NCBI GenBank assembly: GCA_023442635.1
Contig: JAEZYR010000130.1
Span: forward strand, 1 to 8,063
Length of the DNA stretch: 8,063 bases
Direction: 5' to 3'
DNA from: Bacillota bacterium
Lineage (GTDB): Bacteria > Bacillota > Clostridia > Saccharofermentanales > Fastidiosipilaceae
The notes below the pieces were generated by a model. It ran no database searches. It had not been told where the DNA came from and saw only the letters and a list, made by a program, of their open reading frames with translations. The translations under genes were made by a program, and so were the position numbers. Shown here one piece after another: positions 1 through 7,700 of this stretch. Every line of letters begins with the position of its first letter. Position 1 is the stretch's first letter.

Positions 1-731
1 TCCCAGAGGAGTTCAATCGACAGGCGCTATCGCTATTTGCGAAGTGGCACTTTGCCCCTACCGAAAAGGCGCGACAAAACTTACTCAAGGAGTCCAAGGA
101 TCCCAACAGTATTGTTGTAACTGGCAACACGGCTCTCGATGCTCTTCAAACCACCGTTCGACCCGATTGGACGCATCCCATATTGGATTGGATTGCTGGC
201 CGACGCCTCTTACTCTTGACCTGCCATCGCCGTGAAAATCTCGGAAAGCCGATGCGCGAAATTTTTCTCGCTATTCGTGATCTGCTCTCGGCTGATCCCT
301 CACTATGTGTCGTCTACCCCATTCACCTCAATCCCAGCATTCGTGGCTTAGCCCAGGAAATATTCCAGGACTGCGATGCCCTCAAGCTCATTGAGCCCAT
401 GGAGGTCTTTGATTTTCACAACCTGATGGCCAAGGCGCATCTGATCCTGACCGATAGCGGCGGTATCCAAGAAGAAGCGCCTAGTTTGCACGTGCCCGTT
501 CTCGTCTTGCGCGAGCATACAGAGCGGCCAGAAGGCTTAGCAGCTGGTACGCTCAAACTCGTCGGAACAGATCGTCAGACCATTTGCCAGGCGACCCAGG
601 AGCTTTTGCATAACCCCTCTCTCTATGCTCAGATGCGGGATGCTGAAAATCCTTATGGCGATGGTCATGCTGCCGAAAGAATTGTGGCTCACCTCCAAAA
701 AGAACTCAGTTCTCAAGCCTCAAATCTCTAA
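1..731 (+). CDS. wecB: UDP-N-acetylglucosamine 2-epimerase (non-hydrolysing), 5'-truncated by the window edge
   Basis: Interconverts UDP-GlcNAc and UDP-ManNAc in the cytoplasm, supplying ManNAc for teichoic acid or other surface polymers. The first full codon is at base 3 and 242 residues are visible; family members are about 370-380 aa, so roughly the first 130 are missing. The visible part opens with the conserved PEExNR motif (residues 1-6) and continues with the FAPT segment, VTGNTALDAL, HRREN (75-79), YPIHLNP (105-111, containing the family's conserved His), DSGGIQEE (151-158) and TERPEG (173-178). The last motifs line the nucleotide-sugar binding site in the family. The frame is open from base 3, so a TTG at 183 is internal and not a start. 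A sugar transferase gene follows 38 bases downstream on the same strand, which supports a polysaccharide role. The epimerase assignment is very firm; which polymer it serves cannot be told from here. mnaA is the usual Bacillus name. Confidence 0.95.
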   Translation, partial: PEEFNRQALSLFAKWHFAPTEKARQNLLKESKDPNSIVVTGNTALDALQTTVRPDWTHPILDWIAGRRLLLLTCHRRENLGKPMREIFLAIRDLLSADPSLCVVYPIHLNPSIRGLAQEIFQDCDALKLIEPMEVFDFHNLMAKAHLILTDSGGIQEEAPSLHVPVLVLREHTERPEGLAAGTLKLVGTDRQTICQATQELLHNPSLYAQMRDAENPYGDGHAAERIVAHLQKELSSQASNL

Positions 732-769
732 ATACGAGTTTCTGAGCGAGCTGTAGAAGAGCAAAGATA

Positions 770-1540
770 ATGTCCGAAGAAAGACCTAGCTTTTTTGAAT
801 CTGGAGGATCTGACCTTCCAGCAAAAGAAAAAGAAGACAACAACAGCAGGGAGGCTGGCTTCAAAGTGGCTAGCCCTGAGTTGTTGCGCCATCTAGCTCA
901 AGATCCAATCGAAGAAGAGAATCCTTTTGCCAAAACGCCCTACACGCTCACGGCCTCTCAACAACGCTATCTCAAGTTTAAGCGCCTTTTTGACGTCTGT
1001 TTTGCCTGTCTGGGTCTGGCTCTATTTTTGCCTTTTGGCCTCATTTTGGCTCTGCTGATCAAGCTGAGCTCCCCAGGTCCAGTTCTCTTTCGTCAATCTC
1101 GTATTGGGCTGCACCGTAAAGTCTTTACCATCTACAAATTTCGCAGCATGAGAATGGATGCCCCGCCAGCCATTGCCACCGCTAATTTTGTGGATTCTAA
1201 GCAATACATTCCGCCAATCGGGAGTTTTTTGCGCCGAACCTCCCTCGATGAGGTGCCCCAGCTGCTCAATGTAATAAAAGGGGATATGAGCCTCATTGGC
1301 TATCGCCCCTTAATTTACAACGAGCGCGAAATGGATCAGCGTCGCGAGCAGTTAGGCGTTTATCAACTGCGGCCTGGTCTTTCTGGCTATGCTCAAATCA
1401 ACGGTCGAGACAAACTTGGCACCAAAGAAAAGAGCTGCCTAGATCGCCAGTATTTAGAGCGCTGCAGCCTCGCCTGTGACTGGAAGATTTTTTGGCACAC
1501 CGTCCGCTATGTCTTGACCCGCAAAGACGTGGCCTTTTAG
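770..1540 (+). CDS. Undecaprenyl-phosphate sugar phosphotransferase (bacterial sugar transferase family, PglC-like core)
   Basis: 256 aa. Members of this family move a sugar 1-phosphate from a UDP-sugar to undecaprenyl phosphate at the inner face of the membrane, the first step of building a capsule, exopolysaccharide or glycan. Residues 1-70 are hydrophilic and probably disordered. A single hydrophobic segment at about 75-98 fits the re-entrant membrane anchor of PglC-type enzymes. Family motifs follow: SSPGP (100-104), FRQSRIG (107-113), KFRSM (123-127), the catalytic Asp-Glu pair in TSLDEVPQ (D160, E161), KGDMSLIG (170-177), RPGLSGYAQINGRD (201-214) and the C-terminal LDRQY region. The usual GPRP motif reads GYRP (177-180). 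The extra N-terminal membrane domains of WbaP-type enzymes are absent. The ATG at 770 has only a weak purine-rich SD (AGAAGAG), so translation may depend partly on the upstream gene. Donor sugar is unknown. It lies 38 bases after wecB, probably in the same operon. Confidence 0.92.
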   Translation: MSEERPSFFESGGSDLPAKEKEDNNSREAGFKVASPELLRHLAQDPIEEENPFAKTPYTLTASQQRYLKFKRLFDVCFACLGLALFLPFGLILALLIKLSSPGPVLFRQSRIGLHRKVFTIYKFRSMRMDAPPAIATANFVDSKQYIPPIGSFLRRTSLDEVPQLLNVIKGDMSLIGYRPLIYNEREMDQRREQLGVYQLRPGLSGYAQINGRDKLGTKEKSCLDRQYLERCSLACDWKIFWHTVRYVLTRKDVAF

Positions 1541-1560
1541 ATCCGCTTTCCCCAAAATCC

Positions 1561-1599
1561 AAAAGAAGCGCAGAGCCCCGTGGGTCTTGCGCTTCTTTT
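1561..1599. terminator. Bidirectional intrinsic terminator between convergent genes
   Basis: A perfect 12-bp outer stem pairs AAAAGAAGCGCA (1561-1572) with TGCGCTTCTTTT (1588-1599). It continues inward as GAGCCC/GGGTCT, with two G-U pairs and one A-C mismatch, around a CGT loop (1579-1581). The arms end in T-rich sequence on either strand: TTCTTTTGCTTTTC follows on +, and TTCTTTTGGATTTT on -. It lies 20 bases past the sugar transferase stop and 27 bases past the clpE-like stop, so one element can end both convergent transcripts. Confidence 0.88.
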
Positions 1600-1626
1600 G
1601 CTTTTCTGAGTCTGCTACTGTAGGCC

Positions 1627-4470
1627 TTAGCTAAAGCGAAAAGAAATCTTCCCTTCTAGATCTGCACTCTCTTGGAGCTCCTCTATCTGGCAGCCCTCTT
1701 CGAGCGATAACTCAATCGTTTTCTTGTCGGCTAAAGCACCAGATAATAGGCTCTCCGACAAAGGATCTTCAATCCAGCGCTGCAAGAGCTTGCGCAAGGG
1801 GCGAGCCCCAAATTTGGGATCATAGCCTACTTTGGCCAAGGCTTCTTGGCAGTCTTTCGAGACTTTGAGCGCATAGCCCTGTTCTGATAGATCCTTGGCC
1901 AGATTAGCTAGCATCAAGTTCACAATCTGGAGAATCTCCTCTTTTTTCAGCGGCTGGAAGATAAGGATTTCATCCACGCGGTTCAAAAATTCTGGCCGGA
2001 AAGTCTCACGCAAGGCTTGTTGCACACGGCTTTCAAGCTCTTGATCTTCTTTTCGCCCAAAGCCCAAAACAGAGCTAGCTAGTGTTGTGCCAGCATTAGA
2101 TGTCATGACAATGACGGTATGCTGAAAGTCCACCGTGCGCCCCTTCGCATCGCTGAGACGGCCATCGTCTAAGATTTGCAAAAGGATGTTAAAGACATCT
2201 GGATGCGCCTTCTCGATCTCATCCAACAGTAAAACGCTATAGGGCTTGCGACGCACGCGTTCCGTCAATTGACCGCCATCATCATAGCCCACGTAGCCAG
2301 GCGGCGAGCCGATCATCTTGGCAACGGTATGCGCTTCCATGTACTCCGACATGTCTAGGCGGATAAGAGCCTCTTCGCTGCCAAAGAGCTTGTCGGCAAG
2401 GGCCTTAACCAATTCTGTTTTGCCCACACCAGTCGGACCCACAAAAATAAAGGAGGCAGGTCTCTTTTGCTTAGACAAGGCGGCGCGTCGCCGACGTATA
2501 GCCCGCGCTAAGGCCTCCACCGCCCGATGCTGCCCCACAATGCGCTCGTGAAGTCGATCCTCAAGTCGCAGTAAACGCTCTGCTTCTGATTCCGTAATGC
2601 TCATGAGCGGAATGCCTGTCCACAGCTCGACAACTTCGGCAATATCACCCTTGTTGACTTCTGGCCAAGCTTCAGCCTCGACCTGCTTGAGGGCGGCCTC
2701 AACACGTAAGGCTCGGCTTTGAAGTTCAGCTTGCTGCTCATAGAGTGGGAGCTTTTCAGCCTCATTGTCGCCCTTTGTCTCCAGTTCTTGCGCCAAGCGA
2801 TCCCGCTCTTGCTCGATTAGCTCAGCCTCTTTTTGGAGGCGTTCCTTCTCTTCATCATTCTGACAACGGGCATTCACCCTCGCCCCTGCTTCATCCAAGA
2901 CATCGATGGCCTTGTCTGGGAAAAAACGATCGCTGATATAACGTCCGCTCAAGCGCACGCTTTCTTCAAGAACGGCTTCTGGGTAGCGGACGCGGTGGTA
3001 GGCCTCGTAGCAAGGTAAAAGACCCTTGAGGATTTCTAGCGTTGTCTCGGCATCAGGTTCACTGACCTGGACTTTTTGGAAGCGACGCTCTAGGGCGCTA
3101 TCTTTCTCAATATAGCGGCGGTATTCATCCAAAGTCGTCGAGCCCAAAATACGCAACTCGCCTCGTGCCAAAGCAGGTTTGAGGATATTGGCCGCATTCA
3201 TAGCGCCTTCGGCATCTCCAGCCCCCATGATGTTATGGAGTTCATCAATCACCAGGATCACGTTACCATGCTCTTTGGCCTCATCAACCAAGGCCTTCAT
3301 ACGAGACTCAAACTGCCCACGAAACTGTGTCCCAGCGACAAGAGCTGACATATCCAGCAGGTAAACTTCCATCTTGCGCAGTTTAAAAGGCACACGTCCT
3401 TCGACAATGCGTGCCGCTAAACCTTGGGCAATAGCTGTCTTACCCACACCTGGCTCACCTATTAAAACGGGGTTGTTTTTTTGCCGCCTATTGAGAATTT
3501 GGGCGACTCGCTCCAACTCCTGCTCACGCCCAATCATGGGATCTATCTCCCCTCGCTCAGCCAAGCGATTGAGATTGGTGCCGTACATTTCTAGGTGGCG
3601 GCGTTTGCTCTTCTTTTTCTTGCCATTCGAGCGCTCAGGGGCTTCACCAAATGTAATTTCTTCGCCAAATGCGAGCTCTTCACCATCTTGTGGCATCTCC
3701 ATACCTGGAATAAAGGGCGCAAACATCATCTGAAATGATGATCTAGGTGCCTTAGGCTTTTCTTTGGGCTTATCTTTGGCTGTTTTTTTCTTGTCCTCTG
3801 TCTCTTTTTTCTCGTCGTTTGAAGTTGCCTGAGAGGCCGTGTCAGACTTATTTTTCTCTTTTTCGCTCTCTCCCTTAGGCGGAAAACGGTGACCTGGCCA
3901 GCGTGCTCGCTTGTCATCTTTTGCCGAGGCGCTCGTTGCCTTGTCAGGCTGATCAGCTGCTGCCCCCTCTGCTGCTTCGGCTTGAGTTGAATCAGTGGAG
4001 GAAGTAGACGCCTCATCCTCTAGAGCTGACAGAGTCGCTTCGTCCTGCTGTTCAGCCGAAGCATCAGCAGGCTGTTCCTCCTGCTCTTCTTCAGCTTCAT
4101 CCTCTTCTTCGTCTTCCTCCGCAAAAGCCTGCTGAAAGGCGGCCATTTGGGCAAATTGCGCCTCGAGCTGCTCTGGTGAAATCTGACTCGCCATCTGCCC
4201 CATTTGCTGAAAAAGTTCGTCTGGCTGAATGGAACCCATCATATCCGCCATCTGATTGATCGCTTCCGTGACCGCTGGGACATCGGCCTCGCTCAGCCCC
4301 ATAGCAGCTAGGGCCTGGTGCACGCCTGGCAAGCCGATCTCGAGGGCACAGGGTAAGCAATAGCCTTGACTTTCCGCCTGCTGATGAACATCCCCTGCAG
4401 CACCCTGCTGGGGTAAGGTCTGGCTGTAAATCACAGCTTCATTCTCATGACAACGGCAACATTTAGCCAT
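1627..4470 (-). CDS. clpE: ClpE-like ATP-dependent unfoldase (Hsp100/Clp AAA+), with N-terminal zinc finger
   Basis: 947 aa. Expected to form a hexamer that unfolds damaged proteins and threads them into ClpP. The chosen ATG has GAGGAG seven bases upstream; an in-frame TTG 15 bases further up would overlap that site and is rejected. Domains: a putative zinc finger with C4-x2-C7 and C38-x2-C41; a Met/Gln-rich segment to about 116; a low-complexity linker (117-242) that is acidic first and lysine-rich later; NBD1 with Walker A GEPGVGKT (338-345) and Walker B ILVIDE (405-410); a short coiled-coil middle domain (about 536-600); NBD2 with Walker A GPTGVGKT (678-685) and Walker B VLLLDE (746-751); an LGF tripeptide (802-804) at the position of the ClpP-docking loop; and the sensor-2 GARPL (888-892). 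The paired Clp_N repeats of ClpC, ClpA and ClpB are absent, which favours ClpE. Both ATPase sites look intact. The promoter region contains a CtsR box. No clpP, ctsR, mcsA or mcsB is in view, so partners are inferred. Confidence 0.93.
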   Translation of the reverse strand: MAKCCRCHENEAVIYSQTLPQQGAAGDVHQQAESQGYCLPCALEIGLPGVHQALAAMGLSEADVPAVTEAINQMADMMGSIQPDELFQQMGQMASQISPEQLEAQFAQMAAFQQAFAEEDEEEDEAEEEQEEQPADASAEQQDEATLSALEDEASTSSTDSTQAEAAEGAAADQPDKATSASAKDDKRARWPGHRFPPKGESEKEKNKSDTASQATSNDEKKETEDKKKTAKDKPKEKPKAPRSSFQMMFAPFIPGMEMPQDGEELAFGEEITFGEAPERSNGKKKKSKRRHLEMYGTNLNRLAERGEIDPMIGREQELERVAQILNRRQKNNPVLIGEPGVGKTAIAQGLAARIVEGRVPFKLRKMEVYLLDMSALVAGTQFRGQFESRMKALVDEAKEHGNVILVIDELHNIMGAGDAEGAMNAANILKPALARGELRILGSTTLDEYRRYIEKDSALERRFQKVQVSEPDAETTLEILKGLLPCYEAYHRVRYPEAVLEESVRLSGRYISDRFFPDKAIDVLDEAGARVNARCQNDEEKERLQKEAELIEQERDRLAQELETKGDNEAEKLPLYEQQAELQSRALRVEAALKQVEAEAWPEVNKGDIAEVVELWTGIPLMSITESEAERLLRLEDRLHERIVGQHRAVEALARAIRRRRAALSKQKRPASFIFVGPTGVGKTELVKALADKLFGSEEALIRLDMSEYMEAHTVAKMIGSPPGYVGYDDGGQLTERVRRKPYSVLLLDEIEKAHPDVFNILLQILDDGRLSDAKGRTVDFQHTVIVMTSNAGTTLASSVLGFGRKEDQELESRVQQALRETFRPEFLNRVDEILIFQPLKKEEILQIVNLMLANLAKDLSEQGYALKVSKDCQEALAKVGYDPKFGARPLRKLLQRWIEDPLSESLLSGALADKKTIELSLEEGCQIEELQESADLEGKISFRFS

Positions 4471-4477
4471 TTCTATT

Positions 4478-4483
4478 CTCCTC
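4478..4483 (-). promoter_or_regulatory. Ribosome binding site of the clpE-like gene
   Basis: GAGGAG read on the - strand, seven bases before the ATG at 4470-4468. This strong Shine-Dalgarno match fixes the start at MAKCCRC and rules out the longer TTG-started version, whose first codons would be the SD itself. Confidence 0.85.
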
Positions 4484-4541
4484 AAATCATTCTGCTCTCT
4501 AGTACATGTCTACACGTCGCTCTGATCTCAGTTGAATCCAT
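4482..4541 (-). CDS. Possible 19-codon leader ORF ahead of the clpE-like gene
   Basis: An ATG at 4541-4539 opens a 19-codon frame (MDSTEIRATCRHVLESRMI). Its TGA (4484-4482) overlaps the first base of the AGGAG ribosome binding site of the clpE-like gene. That layout would permit translational coupling. The ATG sits in the loop of the leader hairpin. Against it, there is no good Shine-Dalgarno sequence at normal spacing (the nearest AGGG is about 14 bases up), and a frame this short arises easily by chance. The peptide resembles nothing I recognise. Confidence 0.15.
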   Translation of the reverse strand: MDSTEIRATCRHVLESRMI

Positions 4542-4556
4542 GAAGCAACTGTCAGA
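4521..4556 (-). other. Bulged stem-loop in the 5' leader of the clpE-like mRNA
   Basis: On the - strand, TCTGA followed directly by CAGTTG (4556-4546) pairs with CAACTG (4534-4529) and TCAGA (4525-4521). This gives 11 perfect pairs interrupted by a 3-nt bulge (4528-4526), around an 11-nt loop (4545-4535). No T-run follows, so it is not a terminator. It could stabilise the leader or modulate translation; any function is inference. Confidence 0.45.
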
Positions 4557-4606
4557 CCCTAAGCAGCAAGGCGACAATTCAAGCTAGAGAAGCTATTGAA
4601 CAGTAA

Positions 4607-4623
4607 AGTCAAATAAAGTCAGA
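4607..4623 (+). promoter_or_regulatory. CtsR operator (tandem heptamer) of the clpE-like gene
   Basis: AGTCAAA-TAA-AGTCAGA on the + strand matches the known CtsR consensus (A/G)GTCAAA-NAN-(A/G)GTCAAA at every specified position but one (G for A in the second heptamer). CtsR is the class III heat-shock repressor of clp genes in Bacillota. The box starts two bases downstream of the predicted -10 (4631-4626) and covers the expected transcription start near 4619, a typical repressor position. The gene it precedes is of the class CtsR controls, which greatly raises the likelihood that the match is real. Binding orientation relative to the gene is not critical in known regulons. Confidence 0.78.
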
Positions 4624-4625
4624 TT

Positions 4626-4654
4626 ATTATTTCAAAAAGCGCCTCGTTTGGCAA
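4626..4654 (-). promoter_or_regulatory. Predicted housekeeping-sigma promoter of the clpE-like gene
   Basis: On the - strand, a -35 TTGCCA (4654-4649) and a -10 AATAAT (4631-4626) are separated by 17 bases; each hexamer matches 5 of 6 consensus bases. Transcription would start near 4619 inside the CtsR box and leave a leader of about 150 nt. An alternative -35 TTGACT at 4612-4607 has only CTCTAG at the right distance and is weaker. Confidence 0.6.
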
Positions 4655-4660
4655 GTGAGG
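4634..4660 (-). terminator. Possible weak terminator behind uvrA
   Basis: On the - strand, CCTC and TT (4660-4657, 4654-4653) pair with AA and GAGG (4649-4648, 4645-4642) across two central mismatches, followed after CGC by TTTTT (4638-4634). The stem is short and imperfect. It overlaps the predicted -35 of the clpE-like promoter, so some read-through from uvrA is likely. Confidence 0.3.
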
Positions 4661-4702
4661 TCATCTGGCCAGGCTCGCAAAGCCCTTAATCGGCGCGGAA
4701 AA

Positions 4703-7700
4703 TTACCTGTTTTTGGGGATGACCCCATAGCGTCTTAGATATTGCCCTGTATAGGAGTCTGGACAGGCTGCCACTTCTTCGGGCGTACCAGCTATCAAAA
4801 GCTCACCACCACGGTCTCCGCCCTCTGGTCCCATATCCACAATATAGTCGGCCGTCTTGATAAGCTCCAGATTATGTTCGATGACCAGAACGGTATTGCC
4901 CTGCTCCGTCAGGGTTTGCAAAATCTCCACCAATTTATGGACATCAGCACTATGCAAACCAGTCGTAGGCTCATCCAAAATATAGAAGGTATGACCTGTA
5001 CTGCGCCGAGCTAGCTCACTGGCTAACTTCACCCGTTGAGCCTCACCGCCAGAAAGTTGTGTGGATGGCTGTCCGAGTTGGACGTAGCCCAAACCGACCT
5101 TGAGGAGCGTTTCTAAACGCTGCTTAATCTTGGGCTGTGCCTCAAAAAATGAAGCTGCTTCTTCAATCGTCATGTCGAGCACATCCGCGATATTTTTGTC
5201 GCGATAGGTTACTTCCAATGTCTCTCGGTTGTAGCGTCTGCCATGACAGACTTCGCAGGGCACATATACATCGGGCAAAAAGTGCATGGCTATCTTTTTG
5301 ACGCCGTCACCTCGGCAGGCTTCACAACGCCCTCCAGACACATTAAAACTAAAGCGGCCTGCCTTATAACCTCTAGCCCTGGCCTGTGGCGTTGAAGCAT
5401 AGAGCTGACGAATAAGGGTGAAGACATCTGTATACGTCGCTGGATTCGAACGTGGTGTGCGGCCGATAGGCGATTGATCGATCGCGATCACCTTGTCGAG
5501 ATGCTCAAAGCCTTCTAAAGATCGATGCGGTCCCGCTTTGCGCCTAGCCCCATTGAGTTTAGCCTCTAATTTTTTGATAATAATGCCATTCACCAGGCTG
5601 CTTTTGCCCGAGCCTGAAACACCCGTCACACAAATAAAAGTACCTAGTGGCAGGTCAACATCCACATCTTTGAGATTGTTTTCCGCAGCGCCCCGTACAC
5701 GCAAGAAAGAACCATTGCCACTGCGTCGGCTTTGGGGTATCGGTATGCTTTTTTGCCCTGAAAGATACTGGCCTGTGATGGAGGCTGGCTCGCGCATAAT
5801 CTGTTCGACAGGGCCTGTCGCCACCACCTCGCCTCCATTCGAACCAGCTTCTGGTCCTATATCAACAATGTAGTCCGCAGCGCAAATCGTCTCTTCATCA
5901 TGTTCAACGACCAATACGGTATTGCCCAAATCTCGCAGACGTTGCAAAGTGGCCAAAAGTCGGCCGTTATCTCGTTGGTGCAAGCCTATTGAAGGCTCGT
6001 CCAAAATATACAAAACCCCCATGAGGCCTGAGCCAATCTGCGTAGCCAGCCTTATGCGCTGGGCTTCACCACCTGAAAGCGTAGAAGAGGCACGGGCGAG
6101 CGTCATATAGTCCAAACCGACTTCGATCAAAAAGTCGAGTCGCGCATCGATTTCTTCAAAAATAGGCTTGGCTATGCTTTGCTGCTCGGGCGTCAGCACC
6201 AGTTCATGTAAATACTGTTGGATGGCATGGATGGGCAGACAAGTTAGCTCAGAGATATTCAGCTTGCCTAGGCGAACGGCTAAGGCTTGAGGATTAAGGC
6301 GTGCGCCGTGGCATACTTCGCACGGAATCGAAGTCATGTAGGCCTCATAAAACTGCCTGAGTTCATCGGAACTGCTTTCGCGATAACGGCGCATCAACGA
6401 CGGAATGACACCCTCCCAGGCCGAAGCATAATCCTTCCCTCTTTGGTATTGAGAGCGCGAGGTATCAACTGGAATCTTTTCGCCATCATTGCCATATAGA
6501 ACAAGTTTTTTGACATGATCAGGAAGGTCCTGCCAAGCTGTGTCCAATGAAAATTGATAGCGCTTAGCTAGGGCTTCTGAGAAGGCTCTCGCCCAGGACT
6601 TAGGATCTCCGAAGTGCCAGCCACAACTATCGATCGCCCCTTCGTTTAAGCTTTTTTGGGGGTCATCAATGACGAGATCGGGATCGATCTGAAGATGCGC
6701 ACCCAAGCCCGTACAAGCTGGACAAGCGCCAGCAGGATTATTAAAAGAAAAAAGTTGGGGCTCAATTTCAGGTAATGAAATATCACAGTCCGGGCATGCG
6801 AAGTGCTGCGAATAGGTCAGCTCTTCTTCGCGATATTGGCCGGGATGTTCGGCGTCCGCTTCTTGAAAAAGAACTTGCAAAAAGCCTTGGCCCTGAGCTA
6901 GAGCGGCTTCAACACTGTCAGCCAAGCGTGAGCGGATGCCTTCTCGGACGACCACACGGTCTACCACCACAGAAATGTCGTGCTTTTGACGCTTGTTGAG
7001 TGTGATGGGCTGCTCCAACTCATAGATCTCCCCATCGATGCGCACACGCACGAAACCTGAGCGAGCGAGATCCTGCAAGAGTTTTTGGTGCTCGCCCTTG
7101 CGCCCTCGTACGAGAGGCGCCATGATCAAGAGTCGGGTTCTTTCTGGCCTCGACAGCAGGCTATCTAGGATTTGATCAAGGCTCTGACGTTGAACAGCCT
7201 TGCCGCACTTTGGACAGTGGGGTACACCAGCTCTAGCGTAGAGCAAGCGTAAGTAGTCGTAAATCTCCGTAACCGTCCCCACCGTGGATCTGGGGTTTTT
7301 GCTAGTGGTCTTCTGGTCAATGGAAATAGCTGGGCTCAAGCCGTCAATGCTATCGACATCAGGTTTTTCCATCTGCCCCAAAAACTGCCTCGCATAGCTA
7401 GACAAGGACTCAACATATCGGCGCTGACCTTCTGCATAGATCGTATCGAAGGCCAAACTGGACTTGCCCGAGCCTGATAGCCCCGTCAGCACAACAAGGC
7501 GATCCCTTGGCAAACTCACATCAATATTCTTGAGGTTATGTTCCCTAGCACCGCGCACTTCCAGCGTAGCTAAAGGCCCCTCCAGATGCTCGACTGGCCG
7601 CCTCGCCTCCAGCATCTCTTGTGGTAAACGCGCTAAGGCACTACAGGTAGGCTCTGTTTCTTTCGACCTACAAGTACAGACTTTCTGCCCTTCAGCATCA

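Noticed and set aside
44..235. 63-codon + strand frame at the left edge
   Set aside because: It overlaps the epimerase frame, which is open from base 3 and carries the PEExNR and VTGN motifs.
3374..3733. 119-codon + strand frame opposite the clpE-like gene
   Set aside because: Antisense shadow of the conserved NBD1 coding region with no recognisable protein.
3726..4360. Two - strand frames of 96 and 87 codons (3726-4016 and 4097-4360)
   Set aside because: They lie within the low-complexity linker region of the clpE-like gene in other frames. The repetitive codons keep these frames open, and neither product looks like a folded protein.
4550..4556. Another CtsR half-site (TGTCAGA)
   Set aside because: A single imperfect heptamer without a tandem partner at the required spacing; it is also part of the leader hairpin stem.
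5493..5873. 126-codon + strand frame opposite uvrA
   Set aside because: Antisense shadow of the second Walker A region of uvrA; no ribosome binding site or known family.
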